From assembly GCA_013177795.1 (NCBI GenBank), contig JABLXY010000001.1:930001-994000 (forward strand): 64,000 bases of DNA, written 5' to 3'. Below are positions 43,385 to 52,575 of the stretch, in pieces. The position numbers were made by a program, and so were the translations under genes. Each line of letters starts with the position of its first letter. Position 1 is the stretch's first letter. This stretch comes from Syntrophaceae bacterium (GTDB lineage Bacteria; Desulfobacterota; Syntrophia; Syntrophales; UBA2192). The notes below the pieces were generated by a model, which was given only the letters and a program-made list of their open reading frames with translations, did not search any database and was not told where the DNA came from.

Positions 43385-44479
43385 ATGGGCACCGAGTCCC
43401 GACGCCGTTTTTTGAAGACGTGCCTCTGCCTCGCCCTGGCCGGGTGCGGCTATCCGATCTTCGCGCTTTGCCAGGGATGCAACGACGGGAAGCGGGCCCC
43501 GGGGCCCGGCCCGCGCGACCGCGGGGCGGCTGCCGCTTCCGCCGCCGGGGCGGATTTCGAGCCCGCCTACCTGGCACTGCACCGAAGCGGCGAACTGAAG
43601 AAGCGCGGCGAGGCCCTGTGGGCGAGGATGCGCCGGTGCGACCTCTGTCCCCGGGAATGCGGGGCGAAACGGCTCGAGGGGCAGAAGGGGGTTTGCGGAT
43701 CGGACGCGAAGCTCTTCGTTTCCTCCCACCATGCCCATTTCGGCGAGGAGGCACCCCTCGTCGGCCGCTGGGGGTCGGGAACCGTCTTCCTGACGAACTG
43801 TGCGCTGCGCTGCGTCTTCTGCATCAACTGGGAGATCAGCCAGGGGGGCCGCGGCCGGGGCACGACCATCGACGAACTTGCGTCCATGATGCTCGCCCTC
43901 CAGGACGAGGGCTGCCACAACATCAACCTCGTCACCCCCACCCACTACTCGCCGCACATTCTTCTTGCCGCGGATCGCGCCGCCGCCGGGGGCCTTCGCC
44001 TACCTCTCGTCTGGAACACCTGCGGCTGGGAGAAACTGGAGATCCTCAAGACACTCGACGGCGTCGTCGACATCTATCTTCCCGACTTCAAGTACGCCGA
44101 CGCCGCCATGGCCGAGAAATACTCCGCGGGCGCGGCCACCTACCCGGACATCACGAAGGCTGCGCTCATCGAGATGAACCGGCAGGTAGGCGTGGCCAAA
44201 CCCGCGAAAGACGGCCTGCTCTACAGGGGCGTGATCATCCGCCATCTCGTCATGCCGAACCGCGTGGCGGGGACGAAACAGGTCGTCGAGTGGATCGCCG
44301 CCAACCTGCCGAAGGACACCTACGTCAACCTGATGTCCCAGTACACGCCGGCCTACAAGGCCCACGATTACCCGGAGATCGCGCGGCGCATCACCCGAGG
44401 GGAGTACGAGGAGGCCGTGGCCTGGGCCCGCGCCGCAGGGCTCACCAACCTCGAACTCCAGGGGATGCGTTTTCTGTAG
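43385..44479 (+). CDS. Radical SAM protein with Tat-like N-terminus
   Basis: The 364-residue protein is in the group annotated as PflA/PflX-like radical SAM proteins (COG1313). The CxxxCxxC cluster is CALRCVFC at residues 139-146, preceded by another Cys group (CDLCPRECGA at 85-94, and C104). The N-terminus has an exact Tat consensus (SRRRFLK at 5-11), a hydrophobic stretch and Cys residues, so it may be exported or lipidated. Radical SAM enzymes normally work in the cytoplasm. The start is ATG 43385; the frame is open upstream to 43340. Confidence 0.82.
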   Translation: MGTESRRRFLKTCLCLALAGCGYPIFALCQGCNDGKRAPGPGPRDRGAAAASAAGADFEPAYLALHRSGELKKRGEALWARMRRCDLCPRECGAKRLEGQKGVCGSDAKLFVSSHHAHFGEEAPLVGRWGSGTVFLTNCALRCVFCINWEISQGGRGRGTTIDELASMMLALQDEGCHNINLVTPTHYSPHILLAADRAAAGGLRLPLVWNTCGWEKLEILKTLDGVVDIYLPDFKYADAAMAEKYSAGAATYPDITKAALIEMNRQVGVAKPAKDGLLYRGVIIRHLVMPNRVAGTKQVVEWIAANLPKDTYVNLMSQYTPAYKAHDYPEIARRITRGEYEEAVAWARAAGLTNLELQGMRFL

Positions 44480-44545
44480 GCCGTTCCGCTGTCATCACAG
44501 GTAGCCGTCACGGAAGCGGCATCACCGGGCCGGAGGGATGAAGCC

Positions 44546-46435
44546 ATGAAGAAGATCGCAATCTGCTCGATGCTTGCCATGCTGCTCCTCGTGTGCGGCT
44601 GCGGGGCAGCCCTCGTTTTCGTGTCGGACCGCGACGGTCACGACCAGATCTACAGCATGGCCGACAACGGGTTCAATCAGCGAAACCTGTCCAACAACGA
44701 CGCCTACGAGCATTCCCCGGACCTCTCCCCCGACGGCACGAAGATCGTCTTTTCGTCCTTCCGGAACCCACCCGGGGAGAACATCTACATCATGGATCTC
44801 GACGGGCGCAACGTCCGGCAGGTGACGACCGGCACCGGGCAGAGGGCCCGGCCGAGGTGGGCGCCCAACGGCCTCATCGCCTTCGCCTACCCCGCCTACA
44901 CGGGAAAAGCCCGGATCTGGACAATCCGCAGCGACGGGACCGGGCTTGCTGCCGTGACGAGTCCCGGTCCGGACGAGTCCGACGACAGCGGGCACGATTT
45001 CTACGATGCGGGCAGGATGATCGTCTTTTCGCGCTGGGACCGTGCGACGCAGAGACGCGATCTCTACGCGGTGAAATCCGACGGCACCAGGGCAGCGCAG
45101 CGGATCACGAACACGCCCGACGTCAGCGAAGTGGACCCCGTGGTCTCCCACGACGGGCGCCTTCTGGCGTATCGCGCCTACTCCCACAGCGGGGGACGGG
45201 ACTCGATCCGCATCGTCAGCACGGGAACCTGGGCCCCCGTCCGGGAGATCACGCTCCAGCCGCCCGCGGACATCAACATCTCGGGGCTGTCGTTCCGGGC
45301 CGACGACCAGGGGCTGTACGTCTCCGTCCAGGCATCCGGCATCCCCGGGACGGACATCGGCCGGAAGCAGGAAATCTTTTCGATCGGGCTCGACGGCCAA
45401 AACCAGCGGCGGCTGACGAACAACGAATGGAGGGACACGTCGCCCGCCGCCATCGCGCCGACACGGCAGGGCGGGATCATCCCCGTCCTGTTCGTCCACG
45501 GCCACAGCGGGGGAAAGGACGCGGCCTGGGAGAACCCCGGGAGTGCGGGGACGACGTCGTTCAAGGCCGCCCTGGAGGCGAACCCGACCCTGCCGATCCG
45601 GCCCGTCTACCTGTCGCTGCCCCTCCACGGGAGCAGCCACCCGGAGAATTTCGGGCGCAGTATCGCCGATGACGCCACGGACATCCTCGCCGCCATCGAG
45701 GGGGGCAACGATTCGAACGGGCGGCCGCAGACGGGGATCCTGAACGACCCGGCCTACGGGGGCGCGACGAAGGTGGCCCTCGTCGGCTACAGCCAGGGGG
45801 CGATCAGCAGCCGGTACTACCTGAAGAATCTCATGGGAAGCCGGAAAAACGGCGCCATCACGGTCTCCGAGTTCGTCGCCCTCGCCGCGCCGACCCACGG
45901 CGTCGGCGGCTCCCTGTCCTGCGGCAATGAAAACGAGCCGGACCGCTCGACGCGCCAGCTCTGCGGCGGGATGACGGCCACCGCGGTGAGCCAGTTGTTC
46001 CCCTGCGGTTCCTGCCCCTCTCCGCTCGCCCCCTTCACGACGAACTTGGCGGGAGACCAGTCCTTCCTGAACGACCTGAACGGGCACGACTTCCGGATGA
46101 ACTGCAACGAGTCGGCCATTCCCGCCCCGGCGCTCGAAGCGCCCCGCAGCAGGCCGGGCGTGCCGGACGGTGTGCTGTACGTGAACCTCTACGCCGCGGG
46201 GAACGCGGATCTCGTCGTGGGCGGGCACACCCAGTCCCTCGACTGCCTCGGCCGCCGCCTGGCCCGCAATCACGCGCCGGACGTTTTCAACATGGAGATC
46301 ACCGGCGTGCCGGCGGAAACCCACAGCAACTTCCCCCACCACTGGCCGACGATCTGTGTCACGCTCCAGACGATCGTCAACCATCAGGCCCCGGCGAGCC
46401 AGGCCGACGCCTGCCGGGGGCTGGCACAGCCCTGA
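44546..46435 (+). CDS. Lipoprotein: TolB-type propeller fused to alpha/beta-hydrolase (lipase-like)
   Basis: The 629-residue product has a signal peptide ending VCGC. A TolB/WD40-like propeller occupies about 20-300, with repeats such as HSPDLSPDGTKIVFSS and IYIMDLDGRNVRQVT. A hydrolase domain follows (about 310-620) with an oxyanion loop VLFVHGHSGG and nucleophile elbow GYSQGA (Ser416), as in bacterial triacylglycerol lipases and esterases. It is probably a surface or periplasmic esterase. A stem in the 66-base gap (44480-44488 with 44511-44520) may end the upstream gene. ATG 44546 follows GGAGGG. Confidence 0.85.
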   Translation: MKKIAICSMLAMLLLVCGCGAALVFVSDRDGHDQIYSMADNGFNQRNLSNNDAYEHSPDLSPDGTKIVFSSFRNPPGENIYIMDLDGRNVRQVTTGTGQRARPRWAPNGLIAFAYPAYTGKARIWTIRSDGTGLAAVTSPGPDESDDSGHDFYDAGRMIVFSRWDRATQRRDLYAVKSDGTRAAQRITNTPDVSEVDPVVSHDGRLLAYRAYSHSGGRDSIRIVSTGTWAPVREITLQPPADINISGLSFRADDQGLYVSVQASGIPGTDIGRKQEIFSIGLDGQNQRRLTNNEWRDTSPAAIAPTRQGGIIPVLFVHGHSGGKDAAWENPGSAGTTSFKAALEANPTLPIRPVYLSLPLHGSSHPENFGRSIADDATDILAAIEGGNDSNGRPQTGILNDPAYGGATKVALVGYSQGAISSRYYLKNLMGSRKNGAITVSEFVALAAPTHGVGGSLSCGNENEPDRSTRQLCGGMTATAVSQLFPCGSCPSPLAPFTTNLAGDQSFLNDLNGHDFRMNCNESAIPAPALEAPRSRPGVPDGVLYVNLYAAGNADLVVGGHTQSLDCLGRRLARNHAPDVFNMEITGVPAETHSNFPHHWPTICVTLQTIVNHQAPASQADACRGLAQP

Positions 46436-46484
46436 CGGAGCGCACAGCCCCGCCATGGCACGCTGCCCCGGCCCTTGCAAAAAA

Positions 46485-46514
46485 AAGGGAGGCATCCGGC
46501 GGTGCCTCCCTTCG
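46485..46514. terminator. Rho-independent terminator
   Basis: GGGAGGCA and TGCCTCCC form a stem around TCCGGCGG, with an A run on the left and TTCGCTTTT on the right. It can serve the TolB-lipase gene and the convergent HMA gene. Confidence 0.85.
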
Positions 46515-46585
46515 CTTTTCCCTGCCGTGACGCCGGCGGCGTCAACCCGCCGGGTGCCGCGCCTTCAGGTGACCGGCATGAGATT

Positions 46586-46798
46586 TCAGTCCTGGGTTAC
46601 CTTGTATCCCAGTTCTTCTATGGCACAGGTCAGATCGCTGTCGCAGACCTTGGGATTCTCCCATTCAACCCTGACCTTTTTCGTGGCGGGATCGATCTTG
46701 ACATTCTTGACTCCTTCAAAGGAGTTGAGTTTCTTCATAATGATGTTCACGCAGGACTTGCAGTCCATGTCCTTCACACTGAATTCGATATTCTGCAT
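46586..46798 (-). CDS. Heavy-metal-associated (HMA) domain protein, CopZ-like
   Basis: The 70-residue single-domain protein has the metal-binding motif MDCKSC near residue 10 and the usual beta-alpha-beta pattern. It resembles copper or mercury chaperones; the Asp after Met differs from the more common MTCxxC, so the metal is uncertain. ATG 46798 follows CAGGAGG. No P-type ATPase lies nearby. The 337-base gap upstream shows no other feature. Confidence 0.88.
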   Translation of the reverse strand: MQNIEFSVKDMDCKSCVNIIMKKLNSFEGVKNVKIDPATKKVRVEWENPKVCDSDLTCAIEELGYKVTQD

Positions 46799-47135
46799 CG
46801 TTCGCACCTCCTGAGATTTGATCATTTTCAGCACATGCAATCTTTATAACAAATATCCTGTAGATTGCAATCATTCGAATCTGGATATCCGCTGAGAAAA
46901 TGCAAAGCCGGACACGAGGGGAAAGTGGGGACCCGAAGGCAAACGGCCCCTCGCAGGGCATCCCCGGCTGTTCCGGCACGGCCTGCAGGGACGTGCCGGG
47001 CCGACGCCTCCCCGCATTGCACGGGACCGACGGCCATCGGCAGCCCGGTGCGGCGGGCCCCTGTGTCCCTCTTGCCTTGTTGGTGATGGGCTGTTATGGT
47101 TGGTTCAGCGACGGCAAAAAGGCGTTGAACGGCCT

Positions 47136-48041
47136 ATGGTGATTCGTGCCCTCGAACTCTTCTGCGGTATCGGCGGTTTTGCGGCCGCCGCGGCGGGGAC
47201 GAATCTCCGCATCGCGTGCGCCATCGACCAGAGCCCCGCAGCCCTCGAGGTCTATCGCCTGAATTTCCCCGGGCACGACGCCTGGCAGCTGAACCTGGAG
47301 AACGTGACGCTCGAGGAATTGCAGTCCGCCGAGGCCGATTTCTGGTGGCTCTCGCCGCCGTGCCAGCCCTACACGGTGCGAGGCGCCGGGCGCGACGCGG
47401 CGGACCCCCGTGCGCTGAGTTTCCGCCGGATTCTCGACGTGATGGCCCGGATGGGAGACGACGGGATGCCCCGGCACCTGGCGCTGGAAAACGTGGAGGG
47501 CTTCGCACGCTCGGAGATGAGAGCGAGGCTGGTCAGCCTTCTTTCGGCGCGGGGGTACTCGATTCAGGAGTGCATGCTCTGCCCGACGGAGCTGGGCGTG
47601 CCGATGCGCCGCCCGAGGTACTACTGCATGGCTTCCCGCGGGCCCCTGGAGCCGCCGACCCTCGTCGTGGACATGCCCCTGACCCCTCTCGGGGTCTACC
47701 TCAACGGCGACGGCGTCGACGGGCTCCTCCTGGCCGGCGACGTGGTGGAGAGATTCGGCAAGGGCTTCCGCATTCTCGACCCGAAGGACCCGCAGGCCTA
47801 CACGACCTGCTTCACCTCGGGGTACGGACGATCCCTCATGTACGCGGGCTCCTACCTGCGATGCGAGAGAGGCGTGCGGCGGTTCGCGCCGGAAGAGATT
47901 GCCCGGCTCCTGCACTTCCCGGATGGGTTCCGTTTCCCGGACCGCATGACGCTGCGGAAGAAATGGCATCTCCTGGGCAACAGCCTCTCCGTCGCCGCCG
48001 TTCGCAAGGTCCTTGAAGCCTTCCCGGGGCTCGTGGCATGA
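47136..48041 (+). CDS. Dnmt2-like C5-cytosine methyltransferase (probable tRNA methyltransferase)
   Basis: The 301-residue protein has all C5-methyltransferase motifs: LFCGIGG (I), SPPCQPY with catalytic Cys76 (IV), ENVEGF (VI), a variant motif VIII region PTELGVPMRRPRYY, and LLGNSLSV (X). It also has the Dnmt2 marks: a short target-recognition region with CFTSGYGR (225-232) and FAPEEIARLLHFPDGF. Dnmt2 enzymes, including one from Geobacter, methylate C38 of tRNA. No restriction endonuclease gene adjoins. The start is ATG 47136; the stop overlaps a possible upstream start of the VOC gene. Confidence 0.82.
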   Translation: MVIRALELFCGIGGFAAAAAGTNLRIACAIDQSPAALEVYRLNFPGHDAWQLNLENVTLEELQSAEADFWWLSPPCQPYTVRGAGRDAADPRALSFRRILDVMARMGDDGMPRHLALENVEGFARSEMRARLVSLLSARGYSIQECMLCPTELGVPMRRPRYYCMASRGPLEPPTLVVDMPLTPLGVYLNGDGVDGLLLAGDVVERFGKGFRILDPKDPQAYTTCFTSGYGRSLMYAGSYLRCERGVRRFAPEEIARLLHFPDGFRFPDRMTLRKKWHLLGNSLSVAAVRKVLEAFPGLVA

Positions 48042-48076
48042 CTCCCGAGACCGTACCCGATGACAGAGGTGTCTGC

Positions 48077-48445
48077 ATGAGAAACATCGCCGTGTGGTTC
48101 GAGATCCCCGTGAGGGACATGGAGCGGGCGAGGCTCTTCTACAGCAACGTCCTGGGCTACGACTTGCCCCTGCAGGACCTCGGGGGGGTCCTCATGGCCT
48201 TCTTCCCCATGGCGGGACACGGCAACAGCGGCGCCCTGGTCCGCGGCGACGGCTACGAGCCCAGCGCGCGGGGCACCGTCGTGTACCTCAACGCCGGCGA
48301 GGACCTCGCCGAATCCCTCGAGCGGGTGGAACCGGCCGGAGGGAAGGTGATCGTATCCAAGACGAAGATCACCGACGAGTACGGCCACTTCGCCCTCTTC
48401 CAGGACACGGAAGGGAATCTCGTGGGGCTCCACTCGATGCGGTAA
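48077..48445 (+). CDS. VOC-family (glyoxalase/dioxygenase-like) protein
   Basis: The 122-residue protein opens with MRNIAVWFEIPVRDMERARL and ends GHFALFQDTEGNLVGLHSM, the standard two-module VOC fold. Members include lyases, dioxygenases and binding proteins, so its role is open. ATG 48077 follows AGAGGTG and fits family starts; ATG 48038 would overlap the methyltransferase stop. The two genes are probably cotranscribed. Confidence 0.88.
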   Translation: MRNIAVWFEIPVRDMERARLFYSNVLGYDLPLQDLGGVLMAFFPMAGHGNSGALVRGDGYEPSARGTVVYLNAGEDLAESLERVEPAGGKVIVSKTKITDEYGHFALFQDTEGNLVGLHSMR

Positions 48446-48523
48446 AGCATACAGAGGGGCTCCCCCCGGGCGCTTCCGGGTCTTCCGGTCACGGCCCGGG
48501 GTTGCGCACCGTGCCGCCGACGA

Positions 48524-49015
48524 TCAATGCCCGTGGGCGGCCTCGGCCTCCTCGAACGTCTTGTGCACGGTCCCGGCAGGGTGCTCCGGCGGGGCGTAGA
48601 TCACATAGACCTTCAGCGGCTTGTCCCCCACGTTGATGATGTTGTGCCAGAAGCCCGCCGGGATGAAGATCGCCCAGTCCTTCGAAACTCTCTTGTCGAA
48701 GGTCATCCTGTCCTTGGCGGGGCCCATCACGACGCGGGCCCTGCCCTGTTCGACACGGATGAACTGATCGCCCGCCTCGTGCACCTCGAGCCCGATTTCC
48801 CCCTTGGGCTTGATGGACATGACCGTCATCTGCAGGTGCTTCCCCGTCCAATGGGCGGCCCGGAAGTTCACGTTCTTGACGGTCAGCTTGTCGATGTCGA
48901 CGACCCACGGCTGGCCGCCGGCATCCCCGGTTCCCTCTTTCGCGCCTTCTGCAGCCGCGACAGGCACGGCGCAGAGCAAAAGAATCAAGACAACGAGTGC
49001 GGCTCTGTTCAACAT
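48524..49015 (-). CDS. Exported cupin-domain protein
   Basis: The 163-residue product has a signal peptide (about 1-22) and one cupin domain: GLEVHEAGDQFIRVEQGRA with metal-ligand His and Glu, then IFIPAGFWHNIINVGDKPL. It resembles mannose-6-phosphate-isomerase-like cupins, but in the periplasm. Catalysis is not assured. Two adjacent ATGs (49018, 49015) follow AAAGGAGG; spacing favours the second. Confidence 0.85.
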   Translation of the reverse strand: MLNRAALVVLILLLCAVPVAAAEGAKEGTGDAGGQPWVVDIDKLTVKNVNFRAAHWTGKHLQMTVMSIKPKGEIGLEVHEAGDQFIRVEQGRARVVMGPAKDRMTFDKRVSKDWAIFIPAGFWHNIINVGDKPLKVYVIYAPPEHPAGTVHKTFEEAEAAHGH

Positions 49016-49197
49016 CATCAACCTCCTTTGTTTTCCGGTTCTCGGGCGCGCTTGTCCCCAAACCCCGCGTGACGACCCCGTTTGGCAGGGCAGCGGACGC
49101 CAACGCACACATCACGCCTGCCGCGCCGATCCTCGAACACTCACGGGTCGCGGCACGACCTCCGCAGGCAGGCCCATCCGGGACCGATTCCGGCCTT

Positions 49198-49491
49198 TTA
49201 CAGGTTCTTGATCTCGGTGATCATGCGGTCGAACTGCTCGACGTCGACCACGGGCGACGTGGTGAAGGTGATCCCCGTCAGCATGTTGAGCGCGACGGAT
49301 GCTGCCAGGGCCTTCTCCGTCGAGGGGAAATGCAGGGTGAAGACGAGATCGTGCTCGCCCAGCACGGCGTACATGGATATGACCTTCCCGCCGTGCTGCC
49401 CGATGATTTCGACCGCTTTCTTCGTTCGTTCCGGGGAAACGCCCTTCAGGGCCTCCGCGTTGTACTTCCCGAACATCATGAACACCGGCAT
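49198..49491 (-). CDS. GYD-domain protein
   Basis: The 97-residue protein has the family pattern (MFGKYNAEALKGVSPERTKK ... MYAVLGEHDLVFTLHFPS). These small alpha/beta proteins are widespread and functionally uncharacterised. It stands apart from its neighbours by about 180 and 290 bases. Confidence 0.85.
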   Translation of the reverse strand: MPVFMMFGKYNAEALKGVSPERTKKAVEIIGQHGGKVISMYAVLGEHDLVFTLHFPSTEKALAASVALNMLTGITFTTSPVVDVEQFDRMITEIKNL

Positions 49492-49779
49492 GTGACTCCC
49501 TCCCTTGTGCAGACGGAAACCGCCATCGTCATGGACCCGTTCCCCCGGAAAAGCCGGGCAACGGTGTGCCCGACTGTTTCAGGAGGATCGGGCCCAAACA
49601 GACCCCGCAGGCCGACGGGCTGGACCAACACGCATGCTTCGTTTCTGCCACTATAAGAAATGGGGCGGGACGTGTCAATCCCGCTGAAAGGGAGCGGCGC
49701 GGGGCATGGTGCGCGAAGGCCGCGGGGATTTCTTCCCGCGGCCTTCTCCGCCTTGGTTTTCCTTGCCTTTCGCCTGTCC

Positions 49780-51474
49780 CTACGGATTCATCTCGTAGAC
49801 GTCCTTCAGCGCATAGACGTGGTTGGCGAGCACCCGCTCGTATCGCCCCTCGTCCACAGCGGGCTTTCGGATCATCTGCATGCAGAGCCCCATCTGCTTT
49901 TCCGTGCTCGAGGGCTTGTGGTAGAGCTGCAGGGCGTACTTCGAGAAGTCGCGCACCATGAAGTCGAAGATCTGGTCCAGGAGGTCCCTGTCCACGCCGT
50001 AGATCTTCGCGTTCTCCAGGATGAGCTGCCCGTAGACGACGCAGGTGAAGAGCTCGCCCAGGATGAGCAGGAAGTCGATGTCCTTCTGCTGCTCCGGCGT
50101 GGGGGTCGCCGTGGCGAGGAAGGCCTTGAAGAGCTTGATCTGCTCCTTGAAGATCGCCAGGTTCGGCAGGTCGTAGGCGTCGTAGGCCGGCTTGTAGTCG
50201 TGGAACTGGATCTTGCTGAGGCCCTTTGCCGGCCCCTGCTCCCAGAAGAAGGTGTCGTCGGCGGGGTCGTTGCGCCGCGGGATCTCGGGGAACGTTCCGG
50301 GGTTGAAGAAGTAGTTGGCCATGAACTTCACGATGAGGGCCATGTTCACGTGGGCCGTCCCCTCGAGCTTGGGCAGCGCGCGGATGTGGCGCGTGGCCAT
50401 CTCGAAGTAGGTGTCCTTCTCGAAGCCCTTGGCGGCGATGACGTCCCACAGCAGGTTGATGACCTCCTCGCCCTGCATGGTGACCTTCATCTTCACCATG
50501 GGGTTGTAGAGCAGGTAGCGGCGGTCCTGGGCCGAGGCGGAGCGGAAGTAGTCGATGGCCCGCAGGGCGAACAGGCGCATGGCCGCGAGGCGCGTATAGG
50601 CATCGACGAAGAGCTGCTTGACTTGGGAGAACTCCGTGACGGCCTTGCCGTACAGGATGCGGTGCGAGGCGTGGTTGATGGCCTCGTAGAAGGAGTGGGT
50701 GCAGATCCCGATGGTGGCCCACCCCAGGTTGAACTTGCCCACGTTGACCGTGTTGAGGGAGGCGTCCCAGGCCTCTTGGCCGCGCTCGAGGATCTCGTCC
50801 TCGCGGATCGGGTAGTCGTGCAGGTTGAACTGGGCCACGTACATCTGGCTCGCCACGACGTTGCGCACGAGCTCGAACCTCTCGTGGTGCGAGTCGACGG
50901 GGAAGAAGACGTACTCGCCCGTCCCCGCGATCTTGCCGAAGGTCGAGACGATGACGGCCTGGTTGGCGTTGCCGATGTAGTACTTGTCGCCCTCGGCAAG
51001 GTAGGTGCCGTCGGGCTGGGGCTTGAGCAGCATGTCCGTGGAGTAGATGTCGGCGCCGTGCTCCCGCTCGGAGAGGCCGAATCCGAAGATCCGCCCATAC
51101 TGCAGGTGCCGGGCGGTCTTCTTCTTCATCTCCTCGTTGCGGCTCATCCAGATGGGGCCGAGCCCCAGGATCGAGACCTGCCAGGCATACCAGTACGACA
51201 GGCTGTAGAAGGCGAGGATCTCGTTGAACTCGCAATTGCGCCACGTGTCCCAGCGGCAGTCGGCGTCGCCGTACTTCGAGGGCGTCAGCAGCGTGGCGAA
51301 GATCCTGTTGTCCTTGATGAACTGGATGAAGTCATCGTACCAGACGCACCACTGGTCGTCCGCCTTGATCCGCTGCTTGCCCTTGCGCTCGAAGAAGTCG
51401 ATCGTCTTGCGCATGATCTCCTTCGATTTCTCGCAGGGGTAGTCGCTCGCGTATTTCTTCGGATTGAACAGCAT
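49780..51474 (-). CDS. Acyl-CoA dehydrogenase family protein
   Basis: The 564-residue flavoprotein has the family's N-terminal helical region, a middle FAD-binding beta domain (GFGLSEREHGADIYST, GDKYYIGNANQAVIVS), a C-terminal helical domain, and a further helical extension, as in the longer branches. It should oxidise an acyl-CoA at the alpha-beta bond, fitting fatty or aromatic acid degradation. No electron-transfer flavoprotein gene is close. A TetR-type palindrome lies 70 bases upstream. Confidence 0.88.
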   Translation of the reverse strand: MLFNPKKYASDYPCEKSKEIMRKTIDFFERKGKQRIKADDQWCVWYDDFIQFIKDNRIFATLLTPSKYGDADCRWDTWRNCEFNEILAFYSLSYWYAWQVSILGLGPIWMSRNEEMKKKTARHLQYGRIFGFGLSEREHGADIYSTDMLLKPQPDGTYLAEGDKYYIGNANQAVIVSTFGKIAGTGEYVFFPVDSHHERFELVRNVVASQMYVAQFNLHDYPIREDEILERGQEAWDASLNTVNVGKFNLGWATIGICTHSFYEAINHASHRILYGKAVTEFSQVKQLFVDAYTRLAAMRLFALRAIDYFRSASAQDRRYLLYNPMVKMKVTMQGEEVINLLWDVIAAKGFEKDTYFEMATRHIRALPKLEGTAHVNMALIVKFMANYFFNPGTFPEIPRRNDPADDTFFWEQGPAKGLSKIQFHDYKPAYDAYDLPNLAIFKEQIKLFKAFLATATPTPEQQKDIDFLLILGELFTCVVYGQLILENAKIYGVDRDLLDQIFDFMVRDFSKYALQLYHKPSSTEKQMGLCMQMIRKPAVDEGRYERVLANHVYALKDVYEMNP

Positions 51475-51543
51475 GGAATCCCCCTCCTTTGATCGTTAAG
51501 CATTTGTTATGCAATGATTTTTGACGAAAAAGCCACAATGGAA

Positions 51544-51558
51544 CTGACCGCCGGTCAG
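51544..51558. promoter_or_regulatory. TetR-type operator candidate
   Basis: CTGACCGCCGGTCAG is a perfect 7+1+7 palindrome of the form recognised by many TetR-family repressors of acyl-CoA metabolism. It lies 70 bases before the acyl-CoA dehydrogenase start, in a divergent gap. Confidence 0.6.
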
Positions 51559-51675
51559 CATTTTGTCCCCCTTCTACACTATTTTCACCGCCTTTGCAAC
51601 GGATCCCTCCGTCCCTGCCCTTGTATCTCTGCCCCGATCGGTGTACCATCGGCGAAAACTGAAAAGGAGGGGACC

Positions 51676-52407
51676 ATGAAAGGACTATTGCTGCTCTTCG
51701 CTCTCGTCGCCGCGGGCCTGTCTCCCGGGGCCGCCGGGGCCTTCGAGGTGGATGTCATCCCCACCTCGGCGGGCGACCTGGAGATCACCTTCATCGGTCA
51801 CGGGACCCTCATGCTGCGCCATGGCGGGAAGGTCATCCACGTGGATCCGTGGACGCAGCTGGCCGATTACGGGAAGCTGCCGAAGGCCGACCTCATCCTG
51901 GTCACCCACGAGCACCGGGACCACCTGGACATCAAGGCCATCGAGACGGTCAGGAAGAATGGCACGGAGATCGTCGCCTCGGAAGCGGCGGCGAAGCAGA
52001 TCAAGGGTGCCTCAGTCCTGAAGAACGGCGCTTCGGGGACATGGCTGGGCGTCCCTGTCGAGGCGGTCCCCGCCTACAACCTCGTCCACATGCGAAGCCC
52101 GGGCGTTCCCTACCACCCGAAGGGAACCGGCAACGGATACATCATCCGCTTCGCCGACAAGCGGGTCTATGTCGCCGGCGACACGGAGAACACGCCGGAA
52201 ATGAAGGCTCTCCGGGACATCGACGTGGCCTTCCTTCCCGTGAATCTGCCCTACACGATGACGCCCGAGATGGCGGCCGACGCGGCAAAGGCCTTCCGGC
52301 CGAAGGTCCTTTACCCCTATCACCACGGCGAGACCGACCTGCGGAGGCTCGTGGAGCTGCTGCAGGGAGAAAAGGGGATCGAGGTCAGGATCCGCAAGAT
52401 GCAGTGA
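51676..52407 (+). CDS. Exported MBL-fold metal-dependent hydrolase (UlaG-like)
   Basis: The 243-residue product has a signal peptide (about 1-22). The metallo-beta-lactamase motifs are THEHRDHLD, the downstream GDTENTPEM and the terminal YPYHHGETD. It resembles the UlaG/YcbL-type group acting on phosphoesters or lactones, here in the periplasm. The substrate is unknown. ATG 51676 follows AAAAGGAGGGG. Confidence 0.87.
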   Translation: MKGLLLLFALVAAGLSPGAAGAFEVDVIPTSAGDLEITFIGHGTLMLRHGGKVIHVDPWTQLADYGKLPKADLILVTHEHRDHLDIKAIETVRKNGTEIVASEAAAKQIKGASVLKNGASGTWLGVPVEAVPAYNLVHMRSPGVPYHPKGTGNGYIIRFADKRVYVAGDTENTPEMKALRDIDVAFLPVNLPYTMTPEMAADAAKAFRPKVLYPYHHGETDLRRLVELLQGEKGIEVRIRKMQ

Positions 52408-52575
52408 GCCGAGCGCCGGGGTTCATGCACCAGGCTCCAGGATTCCTGCACTGTCCTGTTGCCTGAGGCCTGTCGCTTGCTGCTCGTTCCGATCCCCCCG
52501 CATGCCCGGTCACGATAACAGAAGATTCCGGATGGACGGCAGTTTCCGGACAAACAACCCTTGGGAGGAATGCCG

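Noticed and set aside
47136-48041. Reading the C5-methyltransferase as part of a restriction-modification or phage-defence island
   Set aside because: No endonuclease, specificity subunit or known defence gene lies within several kilobases, and the motifs point to Dnmt2.
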